Origin: DATAYA01 sp963754235
Lineage (GTDB): Bacteria > Pseudomonadota > Alphaproteobacteria > Acetobacterales > Acetobacteraceae
Reading direction: 5' to 3'
Assembly: GCA_963754235.1 (NCBI GenBank)
Contig: CAVWFK010000017.1
Span: 24,513 to 88,512, forward strand
DNA: 64,000 nt
The notes under the pieces are model-generated. The model was not told the origin of the DNA, did not search any database, and worked only from the letters and a program-made list of their open reading frames with translations. This document shows, in pieces, positions 17,060 to 28,704 of the stretch (positions are counted from its first letter, which is position 1; each line of letters opens with the position of its first letter). A program made the position numbers and the translations under genes.

Positions 17060-18557
17060 TCAGAGAGTTCTTGGTATGAGTTCAGCACGGGGGCTAAACG
17101 CGGCAAGTAGGTCTGGAGTTCCCATCAGAGAGATCGCCGCGCGCATATCCGCTAGGGACGGGGAAATACGCAACCGCAAAGTGGTAATATTTCTGCTTTT
17201 GATTTGCTGCTTCAACCAGATCAGGCAGAAAACCCGCTTTTGCATCGATATCAATCAAGGCCACACGGTACTTTGCGCTCGTGGTCGTAGCGCGTGTGGC
17301 TTCAACCACTAGCGAAGGCGCTCCGGATTTGTTTCCGGCAGCCAGTGTCTCGATAAGCACGCCGCGGCCGGTTGCCTCTTCGAGTTTGCTTGCCCATGCT
17401 GGCTTCCTGCCGACCTTCGGAAGTATGACTTGACCAGGATCCGTCGTATAGAGGACTGGTATTCCCCAATCAAGGTACTTTGCTCTCTCGGCGAAGTACA
17501 TTGCTGTTCTTCCATCCCGAATGGCGTCACCAAGAGGCTTGCCGGTCAACAAAGTGTTGTAGATGGCGGAGGCAAAAAAGTGAGCGCTCGCGTCAGGCAG
17601 CGAGAATTGCGAGGCGACAACTGCCGGAATTCCTCTATCGAGCAGGGCAGCCGCAATCGAACTGCGAGCTGGGTTTTCAGTAGGGGCACCCACTGCAGTT
17701 TTAAAGGCATTTAGAAAAACCAAACGTATCCCCCGGTCCCGCAAAATTCGAGCCAGAGTATTGGCATCCATTTTGAAGCGGTCTTTTCCTGGGCGCTGTA
17801 TGCTTAAGTAACCATGCCTTTGCTTGTAGTCAAAGCCAGCATGGCCAAAGTAATGTATTATGTCATATTTTTTCCTGAGCTCAGTTTTGTCAATAATTGA
17901 TTATATTCTTCCGCATTCAAGACATCAATATCGAAGCTGTTCTCGTCCAAATGGGCAGAAAACACTCTGCGTATATAAATGATCTCCTCTTGAGGGGAAG
18001 TTTCTTTATCATCGGGCGCGGCACGCCGAGAATCAGCAGCAATCTAAACCTTGCTTTCGATCCGGCCGCAAGGAAAAGGCTTTGTCGAAGTAAAAATGCG
18101 CCTAGAGATGGGGTGAAATTCTTGCCCAATAAATAAGTCCGAGGTGGGATCGTAAAGGTCATCCCATGGCCAACCGGCGACTTCAGGATCCTCGGCGATA
18201 ATTTCAAGCGGCAGCTGGGCATCGTGCCTCTGTTCACGTTCGCCAGTTGCTAAGAAAAACAGGTCACGAGCCTTGCCCACGAGTAGCAATTCAAGGAGAC
18301 GTTGCCCTAGTTCCTTCAACCGATCCTGCTCAAATTGAGGTGCGCCAGATTCTATGAACGATTTAAGGTTCCCGATCTGTTCTAGCAGCTTATCGAAGTT
18401 AGTATTATTGATGCTAATCCGAGCCAAGCCGCGTGCGGTGCGATATTCAGCAAAAGTAGTCAACGTCTGTCCATCTATATTTTCATGTAGACGTCCAATT
18501 ACGTAGAGTCGAAAGCTCGGTAAAGGCGGGACCAAATCACTCATCGTAGTAGCATTA

Positions 18558-19031
18558 TTACGGTTTAAAAAATGCGAAAAATTTCCCGATTATCGATTTG
18601 TCTGTCGGTTTCTTGCCTAAGTGAACCTCGTATTCGGTCTGACCCGCTTTCCGAGAAATCTTGGCGTCAAACTCAGTCTCCAGCACGAAGATTATTCCGG
18701 CAACCACCAGAGCGGTCGTGATAGGTTCGAAGAGAACTTTCCTACTGCTCTCTACCGCCCCAATCACGTAGACGCGCAGGGATGGATTTCGGGCTAATTC
18801 AACAAGGAGACTTCTCTCGGCGGCAGCCACGTCAGGCAACTCACTGTCCATTCTCGGAGCGACGGCCTCACCCGCGGCCTCCCCAATCTTTATGAGAATG
18901 CCAGCGAGGGCATCTTCATCCGCGACAGGGATACTCGGGTTCCGCGCCGCATAGCCTTCAATGATGCGGTTTAGGACATTGTGAGCTTCGGCATCTGTTA
19001 GCAGCGCCAGCCGCTCGACAACCTCGGGCAT
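18558..19031 (-). CDS. 157-aa membrane-associated partner of the CHAT protein
   Basis: The ATG at 19031 (MPEVVERLALLTDAEAHNVL) is preceded by GGGAGG five bases away, so I prefer it to a longer reading from 19064. The first ~95 residues are helical and acidic. LRVYVIGAVESS then echoes FRLYVIGRLHEN at the start of the CHAT protein. One hydrophobic segment, ITTALVVAGIIFVL, is followed by a beta-rich basic tail (AKISRKAGQTEYEVHLGKKP). No named family recognised. It shows no lesion. It is 13 bases upstream of the CHAT start, so the two are very likely one operon. A sensor, adaptor or membrane effector role is inference. Confidence 0.6.
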   Translation of the reverse strand: MPEVVERLALLTDAEAHNVLNRIIEGYAARNPSIPVADEDALAGILIKIGEAAGEAVAPRMDSELPDVAAAERSLLVELARNPSLRVYVIGAVESSRKVLFEPITTALVVAGIIFVLETEFDAKISRKAGQTEYEVHLGKKPTDKSIIGKFFAFFKP

Positions 19032-19582
19032 AAGAGCCTCCCTAGCTCCAAATTGGTTACGCAATCTAGCAAATTAGCTTAAGGGACGTCCTTGGGCAAT
19101 CGATAGACATCCCCTTTTCGTCCTGCCAGAAGACGTCCGACATGCTCATCCACCTATCAGAGCTCCGGGGCTACGCCAGCAGGGACCGCGCGCTACATAA
19201 CGGCGGCTTCGGGTCACGACGCGCCGAAAGCGCCATCGCCCGCGAGGGCACCTAGGGTCGAACTCGGCGGTTCCTGTTTGGGTTTTGAGCCCACCGGCCA
19301 TCGCATTTGACCGGCGGACTGGCGCGGCAGCAGATATCGCCAGGAGACCCAGCCTCGACCTGCCTGACCTCGGCCATGACCGGTCGGTCACTCTCCAAGT
19401 GCGATTGCCCTGGCGCTCGCGCTGATTGGACTTGAAATCTTGCGCGCAGATCGTCTTGCTAGGGATTGACGGAGCGCGGTTCCCAGCCGCACACCGGAGG
19501 GACGCCTCGGGCCTCCTCCGGCCGCGCGCTTGGCCCAACTCGCGTCGTCTTGGCAGGGTTCACCCCCACCACAGAGGTTCCG
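19032..19582. other. right edge of the insertion island
   Basis: About 550 bases before the dsbA-like gene without a recognised gene. Composition returns from AT-richer to GC-rich at about 19200, marking the end of the foreign cargo. Frames on the minus strand (19146-19538) show no family features. The GC-rich part probably contains the promoter for dsbA and smc. Confidence 0.4.
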
Positions 19583-20212
19583 ATGCCCGTCTCCCGCCGC
19601 ACTCTCCTGGCACTCTCCGGCAGCTTCGCCGCCCTCTCGGCCGCATCCGCGCCGGCCTGGGCGCAGAACGCGTCGCTCACCAGCGAGCGCGCGGTCGGCG
19701 ACGCCCGCGCGCCGGTGCAGGTGATGGAATTCTTCTCGCTGACCTGCACCCACTGCGCCACCTTCGCCCGCGAGAGCTTCCCGCAGGTCAAGACCGACCT
19801 GATCGACAAGGGCAAGCTGCACTACATCTTCCGCGATTTCCCGCTCGACCGGGTGGCGCTGCTCGGCGAGATGGTGGCGCGCGCGCTGCCGCCGGATCGC
19901 TACGAACCCTTCCTGCTGGCGATGTTCCGCACCCAGGACCGCTGGGCCTTCGCGCAGGGCGTCAACTCGACCGAGGAGATCGGCAAGATGGCGGCGCTGG
20001 CCGGCATGCCGTCGGACACGTTCCAGAAGGTGATCCACGACGACGCGCTGCGCGGCTGGATTCTCGCCGAGCAGGCTGCGGCCGAGAAGAAATACGGCAT
20101 CAACAGCACGCCGACCTTCGTGGTCGATGGCCCGAAGGCAAAGAACCTGGTGCGTGCGGGCGAGATGCCGTTCGACGCGTTCCAAAAGATGATCGCGCAA
20201 GCGGCGGGATGA
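19583..20212 (+). CDS. DsbA-family thioredoxin-fold protein
   Basis: A 209-residue periplasmic thiol-disulfide protein. Signal peptide: MPVSRRTLLALSGSFAALSA then ending PAWA-QN, with twin Arg at positions 5-6 although the rest is a weak Tat match. The active site is CTHC within FFSLTCTHCATFARES. NSTPTFVVDGPKAKN supplies the cis-Pro. The start at 19583 has AGAGG upstream. An earlier in-frame start at 19466 is rejected because it would bury the signal peptide. The smc gene begins four bases after the stop. Confidence 0.88.
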   Translation: MPVSRRTLLALSGSFAALSAASAPAWAQNASLTSERAVGDARAPVQVMEFFSLTCTHCATFARESFPQVKTDLIDKGKLHYIFRDFPLDRVALLGEMVARALPPDRYEPFLLAMFRTQDRWAFAQGVNSTEEIGKMAALAGMPSDTFQKVIHDDALRGWILAEQAAAEKKYGINSTPTFVVDGPKAKNLVRAGEMPFDAFQKMIAQAAG

Positions 20213-20216
20213 GGCG

Positions 20217-23684
<3,468 letters not shown>

Positions 23685-23775
23685 GGCGGCCGACCCCTCC
23701 ACTCGCGAGCCGGCCTTGGTCGGCGCCCAAACGGCCCCTATTTTACCAGACGCCGAGGATATCGACTGATCCCAC

Positions 23776-23863
23776 CGTCATGGTCGGCGAAGGCCGACCA
23801 TCCACGATTTTGCTATGTGCCGACAGAAAGACGTGGGTGCTCTGCCTTCGCCGAGCATGACGT
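23776..23863. repeat. REP/BIME-like palindromic element, copy A
   Basis: Two hairpins back to back: ATGGTCGGCGAAGGCCGACCAT then TCCACGA, and after a ~20-base spacer AGACGTGGGTGCTC then GCCTTCGCCGAGCATGACG. A second element of the same plan lies at 34571-34654. Intergenic, upstream of the antiporter gene. Confidence 0.75.
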
Positions 23864-23924
23864 GGGGAGCGGGGTTTCGGCTCCTGGCATAACCGCACCT
23901 TTACACGCACAGAGGGAAGCTCAC

Positions 23925-25734
23925 GTGCTGGAGACACTGGCTGCACTGCTCGGTGCCACTGCAATCGCGGTCCCGATATCGCGTCGGCTGGGATTTGGCA
24001 GCATTCTCGGATACCTCGTCGCGGGCGTCGTCATCGGCCCCTCCGGGCTACGGCTTGTCACCAACGTAGGGCAGATCGCCAGCGTCTCGGAGCTGGGCGT
24101 CATTATGCTCCTGTTCCTGATCGGCCTTGAACTGCGCCCCCACAGACTTTGGATTCTGCGCAAGGCGGTCTTCGGCCTCGGTCTCGGCCAAATGATTCCG
24201 AGCGCGGTACTGCTCGCAGGGCTCGCTCACGTCGCGGGGGTCCCGTGGGCGGGTGCCGCCATCATCGGCGCGGGCTTGGCGCTGTCCTCGACGGCCATCG
24301 TGTTGCCCATGCTCGGCGAGCGGAACCTGCTCTCCTCCACTGCGGGGCGGGACAGCTTCGCGGTTCTGCTGTTCCAAGACATGGCCTTCATTCCTTTGGT
24401 AGCACTGGTGCCGCTCCTGTCCGGCGGCCCGGTCCCGACGGAAATCCCTTGGCTGGCCGTCGCGCGGGGTCTGGCGGCGGTTGCCGCAATCCTGGTCGGC
24501 GGAAGTTTCCTGGTGCGGCCGATCTTCCGCATTGTCGGCGGCGCGAACACGCCGGAGGTGTTCACGGCGACCGCCTTGCTGCTGGTTGTCGGCACGGCCG
24601 CGCTGGCTGACTGGGCCGGGCTGTCGATGTCGCTGGGCGCCTTCATGGCGGGCGTGCTGCTGTCCGATTCCGAATATCGGCATGAACTTCAGGCCGACAT
24701 CGAACCGTTCGAGGGCTTGCTGCTCGGCTTCTTCTTCATCTCGGTCGGCATGTCGGCCAATCTGGACCTGGCGCTCCGCAGCCCCGCTACGGTCGCTGTC
24801 TCTGTGGTCCTGTTGATCGTGAGCAAGGTGGCAGTGGCCTTCCTCCTCGGGCTTATCAAGCGCGGCACCGTGGCGAGTTCCTTGCGCTTTAGCCTGGCCA
24901 TTCCTCAAGGCAGCGAATTCAGCTTCGTGCTGTTCGGAGCTGCCGTCGCCGAAGGCGCGTTGGCACGGCAGCAGGCCGATCTGGCAACCTTTGTGATCGC
25001 GGTCTCCATGGTGGTGACGCCCATCTTGTTCGCGGCCTCGGAGCAACTCGCCATCCCGCGCCTCAGCCGGCGTCCGGAGCCGGTCTACGATCGGATCGAC
25101 GGTCCGCCGACACCGGTGATCATCTGCGGGTTCGGCCGCGTCGGCCAGGTGGTCGGCCGGGTGCTGCGGATGCAGAGAATCCCGTTCACGGCGCTCGAGA
25201 AAGATTTCGAGTCAGGTCGAAGTGGTTCGCCGGTTTGGAGCCAAGGTGTATTTCGGCAATCCCGCGCGCGAAGAGGTTCTGCGTGCGGCCGGCGCCGAAA
25301 CGGCCAAGGTGCTGGTCGTCGCCCTGGGGGGCATGGACGAGACGCTGGCGGTCGTCGAGATCGCGAAGCGCCACTTCCGAAATCTCGCGATCTTCGCCCG
25401 CGCCCGCAACCGGCGCCATGCCCACCTGCTGATGGATGTCGGCATCACCGGGATCATTCGGGAGACGTTCCTCTCAAGCCTGCGTCTGACCGAGATGGTG
25501 CTCGAGGAACTCGGTGTCCCACCCGAGGCCGCCCACCATTCCATTGAGCTGTTCCGCAAACACGACGAACGCAACCTTGTGGAAACACACGCCATCGCGG
25601 GTGACGAACAGCAATTGATCCAGAGCACCCAGCAAGCGGCGCAGGAGCTCGCGGGTCTCTTCGAAGCCGATCGCGAAGAAAGATCCGAATCCGTTGGGGC
25701 CCGAGTGGCGGTGCCCTCGCGCGCGCCGAAGTAA
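23925..25734 (+). pseudogene. Kef-type cation:proton antiporter with RCK domain, frameshifted
   Basis: Inner-membrane monovalent cation/proton antiporter (CPA2). About 12 hydrophobic helices occupy residues 1-390, with the typical HSR-like FGSILGYLVAGVVIGPSGLR and GLALSSTAIVLPMLGER. The TrkA-N/RCK domain begins TPVIICGFGRVGQVVGRVL. At 25212 an extra T (GAG T CAG) shifts the frame; the remaining RCK sequence (VEVVRRFGAKVYFGNP to SLRLTEMVLEELGV) follows in the next frame to 25734. The start is GTG 23925 (LETLAALLGATAIAVP). It would yield a truncated, unregulated transporter if the insertion is real. The single-base lesion could be an assembly error. Confidence 0.85.
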
Positions 25735-25823
25735 CCGAGTGGTCTGTGCGGCGCCGCACCACTTGGACCTTCAATTGCCGGGCCGCCGTGCCGAGGTGTG
25801 CGGCGCAGACCGGAGTGCCACGC

Positions 25824-26540
25824 ATGGCGGACGACGAGACGGATAGCTACACGATCGGGCGCCGTAACCGGCTGCGGCGCAAGCACGAGCGCGGCCATTA
25901 CGACCGCGAGACCGTTCACGCCATCCTGGACGCGGCGATGCTCTGCCACATCGCCTATGTGATCGACGACCAGCCCTACTGCACGCCGACCGCGTTCTGG
26001 CGCGAGGGCGATCGGCTGCTCTGGCATGCCTCCTCGGCCGGTCGCGCGATCCGGGCGCAGCGTGAGGGAATCCCGGTCTGCGTGACGGTCGCACTGATGG
26101 ACGCGATCGTGCTGGCGCGCTGCGGCTTCAATCACAGCATCAACTACCGCAGCGTCATGGCCTATGGTCGCGCGCGCGCGATCGAGGGCACCGAGGCGAA
26201 GCTGGCTGCCATGAACGCTTTCATCGACCGCTTTTTCCCCGGCCGCTCCGCGACACTGCGGCCGCCCACTGCGCAGGAGATCAAGGCGACCACGCTGGTT
26301 GAGATGCAGATCGAGACCGCGGCGGCGAAGATCCGCGATCTGCCGGTGCACGACGAGGAAGGGGACTACGCGGTGCCGGCCTGGACAGCGCTGATCCCGG
26401 TCCGCCAGGTGCTGGACGCCGCACGGGAATGCCCGCGCCAGCTTCCCGGCCTCACGGCGCCGGACTGGATCGCGCTCTATGCCGAGGGAAGGCGGCTGGA
26501 TGAGGCCGTCGCCGAGGCGTATCGCACGCATTATCGGTGA
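25824..26540 (+). CDS. pyridoxamine 5'-phosphate oxidase-like FMN-binding protein
   Basis: A 238-residue protein of the flavin-nucleotide-binding split-barrel family. It has RLRRKHERGHYDRETVHAIL, then HIAYVIDDQPYCTPTAFWRE, RLLWHASSAGRAIRA and VCVTVALMDAIVLARCGFNH, the order of FMN-contacting strands in this family. The ATG at 25824 (MADDETDSYTIGRRNR) is preferred to an upstream frame. Probably an FMN-dependent oxidoreductase of unknown substrate. It stands alone between the antiporter and the IS4 element. Confidence 0.75.
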   Translation: MADDETDSYTIGRRNRLRRKHERGHYDRETVHAILDAAMLCHIAYVIDDQPYCTPTAFWREGDRLLWHASSAGRAIRAQREGIPVCVTVALMDAIVLARCGFNHSINYRSVMAYGRARAIEGTEAKLAAMNAFIDRFFPGRSATLRPPTAQEIKATTLVEMQIETAAAKIRDLPVHDEEGDYAVPAWTALIPVRQVLDAARECPRQLPGLTAPDWIALYAEGRRLDEAVAEAYRTHYR

Positions 26541-26604
26541 TACGCAATCGGCCAGACGCTGTGCAGGGCAATCGCTGGAATGGTTTGGAACGAGGCCAAC
26601 TGTT

Positions 26605-26715
26605 CCTCTCCGCCCGCGCTTGCGGGGGGAGAGGGTGGGTGGGTGGTGCGGCCAAAGTCGATGCACCGAGCCAGCCGACCGGCCCACCTCTCCCCGGCCC
26701 TCTCCCCCCAGCGCA
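26605..26715. repeat. REP-like GC hairpins, left part
   Basis: CCTCTCCGCCCGCGCTTGCG followed by GGGGAGAGG forms one hairpin at 26605-26634. CCCTCTCC at 26698-26705 pairs with GGAGAGGG now found beyond the IS at about 28204-28213. The IS4 element lies in the loop of this second hairpin. A third, perfect hairpin of the same type is at 28587-28614. Confidence 0.6.
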
Positions 26716-28195
26716 GCTACGGGATTCACACATGACCCGTAACGATCTGTGTGGGTGGGAATCGCTTGGCGAGCAGAAAGCCCTCGGCCATGGCGGCGAA
26801 GCGATCCCATCCGCGTCGGATGACCTTGGGTCCGGGCGGCTTGTAGTAGCCGGTCCAGCCGCCGAGCCGCGCGACAATCCAGGTGATCCAGGCGAGGCTG
26901 TGCGGTGGATGAGGGTTCTGCTGCTTCGCCGTCTTGCCTTCCAGCGTCGGGCCGATGGCCTCTGCCGCCGCGATGAGGGCGGGATCGGCGACATCACTGG
27001 CCGGGCGCGGGCCGCCGTCGCGGGCATCGACCAGCTGGATGGTGCGCACCGCCGCGCCGAGGCCGATGGCGGCCAGCTTGAACAGGCGCTCGGCATCGCG
27101 CAGTTGCACATCGGGCAGACCAAGGCCGTCGCTCTTCAACGCCCGGAAGGTCTGTTCGATGCGCCAGCGCAGACGATACAGCCGGACCACTTCGGCGGCC
27201 TGCTCGGCGGTCTCGGCGGGCAGTGTGGTGAGCAGCCGCCAGCAGATCGGCGGGGTGCCGGCGGGCGGCTGATCCTCGATCGCCTCGACCAGAGTGAGCG
27301 TGAGCTGGGCGGGATCGGTCTCGACCAAGCCATTGCGGGGGCGTTTGATGCAGACCCGCCCGGCGCGCAGCGCGATGGTCGCGGTCCGCCCGCGATCGCC
27401 GGGTCCGCGCGGCGGCACGTCGAGCGGATAGGTCGCCAGCACTGGACAGACGGCAGCTTGCGCGAACAGCCGCCCGCCATCCTCGAGCGCGCGATCCTGG
27501 GCCGCGCGCACCAGCAACTCCGCCCGCTCCGGGCGGCGGGCGAACAGCGCGTAGAGGTCGCTATCGCGGTCGCCGACCACGATCACCTGCGCCGCCGCTT
27601 CCGCCCGTTGCGCCGCTATGGCAGCCCCGTCCAGCCAACGCTTGGACTCCTTTTCGGCCAATTCTCGTTGGCGCCGCGGCCGGCAATCGCTGCCGTCCTG
27701 GTCCGGCCGGCGGCTCCAGATCTGCGCGCCCAGGATGCCCAGCACCGCCTCATCGGCGGCATCCACCGCAATCGTCGGGTGGATGAAGAAGCCAAGCCCG
27801 ACACCGTCGCCGCCGCGACCCAGCCCACGGCGATCGCGGTCACGACCGTGGAAATTGATCTCCGTCGTGTCCTGGATCGCCACGATCCGCCGCCCGGCGC
27901 AGGCACCGGCCGTGCGCTCGCCGAGCGTGCCGATGATCTCGCCCACGGTGACCTCCGGACAGTCCAGAAACCGGTGCACCCCGATCTCGCCCGCCCGGGT
28001 CTCGCCGATTGTGCGGATCGTCAACGAGCCGCAGGCGACCGCCCGCCCCATGATCAACGCGCCACGCTCCTCCCGCCGCGGGTCACCGAAATGCCCGATT
28101 GTCATCCGTTCGCTCACCCTCGCCCCCCTCCGTCGGAACGAGCGCTTGAACCATTCCCCTCCGCGTCGCGCCAAGACTTGTGTGAATACCGTAGC
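26716..28195 (-). mobile_element. IS4-family (Tn5/IS50-like) insertion sequence
   Basis: A 1480-bp element whose ends read TGTGTGAATACCGTAGC outward at the right and TGTGTGAATCCCGTAGC at the left on the other strand. It is flanked by CAGCGCA at 26709-26715 and 28196-28202. Seven matching bases are visible; IS4 elements often duplicate 9-12, so the exact ends may shift by a base or two. It has inserted into the loop of a REP-like hairpin. Confidence 0.82.
26726..28174 (-). CDS. IS4-family transposase
   Basis: A transposase of up to 482 residues. Catalytic residues: Asp in IVAIQDTTEINFHG, Asp in VIVVGDRDSDLYALF, and Glu in the YREK signature LYRLRWRIEQTFRALKSDGL. The N-terminal Tnp_DNA_bind region contains HFGDPRREERGALIMG. 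The likely true start is ATG 28105 (MTIGHFGDPR), 23 residues into the longest frame. No internal stop; potentially active. The group resembles Tn5-type transposases by its long insertion between the second Asp and Glu. Confidence 0.88.
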   Translation of the reverse strand: MARRGGEWFKRSFRRRGARVSERMTIGHFGDPRREERGALIMGRAVACGSLTIRTIGETRAGEIGVHRFLDCPEVTVGEIIGTLGERTAGACAGRRIVAIQDTTEINFHGRDRDRRGLGRGGDGVGLGFFIHPTIAVDAADEAVLGILGAQIWSRRPDQDGSDCRPRRQRELAEKESKRWLDGAAIAAQRAEAAAQVIVVGDRDSDLYALFARRPERAELLVRAAQDRALEDGGRLFAQAAVCPVLATYPLDVPPRGPGDRGRTATIALRAGRVCIKRPRNGLVETDPAQLTLTLVEAIEDQPPAGTPPICWRLLTTLPAETAEQAAEVVRLYRLRWRIEQTFRALKSDGLGLPDVQLRDAERLFKLAAIGLGAAVRTIQLVDARDGGPRPASDVADPALIAAAEAIGPTLEGKTAKQQNPHPPHSLAWITWIVARLGGWTGYYKPPGPKVIRRGWDRFAAMAEGFLLAKRFPPTQIVTGHV

Positions 28196-28253
28196 CAGCG
28201 CAGGCGGAGAGGGAGAATGCCGCGTATCCCGGACTGGTTGCGTCTACCGGAGC

Positions 28254-28380
28254 CGGCCTGAAACCAGGCCGGATCAGGGTCCATGAGGCCGAAAAACAGG
28301 GCCGGATCAGGCTCGCCGCTTGCCTGAGAACAGGCTGGATCAGGGCCGCCGCCCCTGAGAACACGAAAGAATCAGGCTCG
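28254..28380. repeat. four imperfect tandem repeats with GGATCAGG core
   Basis: Units starting at about 28254, 28286, 28322 and 28352 share the pattern GCCTGAGAACAGGC then GGATCAGGG or a close variant. The last two units are the most degraded. The array is non-coding and lies between the IS4 element and the amidase gene. Its role is unknown. Confidence 0.6.
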
Positions 28381-28586
28381 CAACGGGTTGTCCTCCTCTC
28401 ATCAATTGGCAGCCTCAGCTTCAGCCTCGCTCACCCCTGGCATAAACCGCCCGCAGGTGCCCCGCATCGGTCAATCCCTTTTTCCGAATTCACTAAGTGC
28501 CACCAATACTAACAAATAGTGCCAATACTGTCAATAACTATAACTGACCCCGATCGTGCCTCGGCCTGGCCCCCCACCTCTCCCAA

Positions 28587-28614
28587 CCCTCTCCGCCACC
28601 AGGGGCGGAGAGGG
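28587..28614. repeat. perfect 11-bp REP-like hairpin
   Basis: CCCTCTCCGCC at 28587-28597 pairs with GGCGGAGAGGG at 28604-28614 around a 6-base loop, preceded by CCACCTCTCCCAA. It is of the same type as the hairpins at 26605-26715. It is upstream of the amidase gene and lacks a T run, so it is not a typical terminator. Confidence 0.65.
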
Positions 28615-28704
28615 AGTTGAGCGTCGATCCGTCGGGATGCTGGTGACCTTTCCCGCGCCGCCGGCGCGCGCGATGCTCGGGCCGCGAATGAGCCGGAGCG
28701 CGCG

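Larger units (their letters stand above)
15913..17074 (+). mobile_element. IS630-family insertion sequence inside the CHAT gene
   Basis: An element of about 1162 bp flanked by TA at 15911-15912 and 17075-17076, the family's target duplication. Both ends begin CCAAGA reading inward (CCAAGACCTGATGG at the left; CCAAGAACTCTCTGATC at the right on the other strand). The transposase lies on the plus strand, opposite to the host gene. Taking out the element and one TA brings the two flanking reading frames together without a stop. Confidence 0.88.
15503..18544 (-). pseudogene. CHAT (caspase-like) domain protein, multiply inactivated and split by IS630
   Basis: Ancestral order: about 120 N-terminal residues; a CHAT start (PLEIIAEDPEVAGWPWDDLY, then FHPISRRIF); the CHAT core with the His motif YDIIHYFGHAGFDYKQ and the Cys-site strand IRLVFLNAFKTAVG; a beta-rich domain (YRVALIDIDAKAGFLPDLVE); and a C-terminal domain (GVDFVCCLTRNMVATD, VIAVSTFGLRGYA, GCLFDKC, RKMRFDHSDCRNKI). 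CHAT proteins are clan CD Cys proteases of bacterial immunity and death pathways. Lesions: TAG for a Leu codon at 18044-18046; one A lost from a run at 17868-17873; catalytic Cys replaced by Phe (codon at 17703-17705); frameshift(s) at about 17100-17160; and an IS630 insertion at 15913-17074. It starts 13 bases after the 157-aa gene. AT-richer than the core genes, so probably acquired. Confidence 0.8.
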
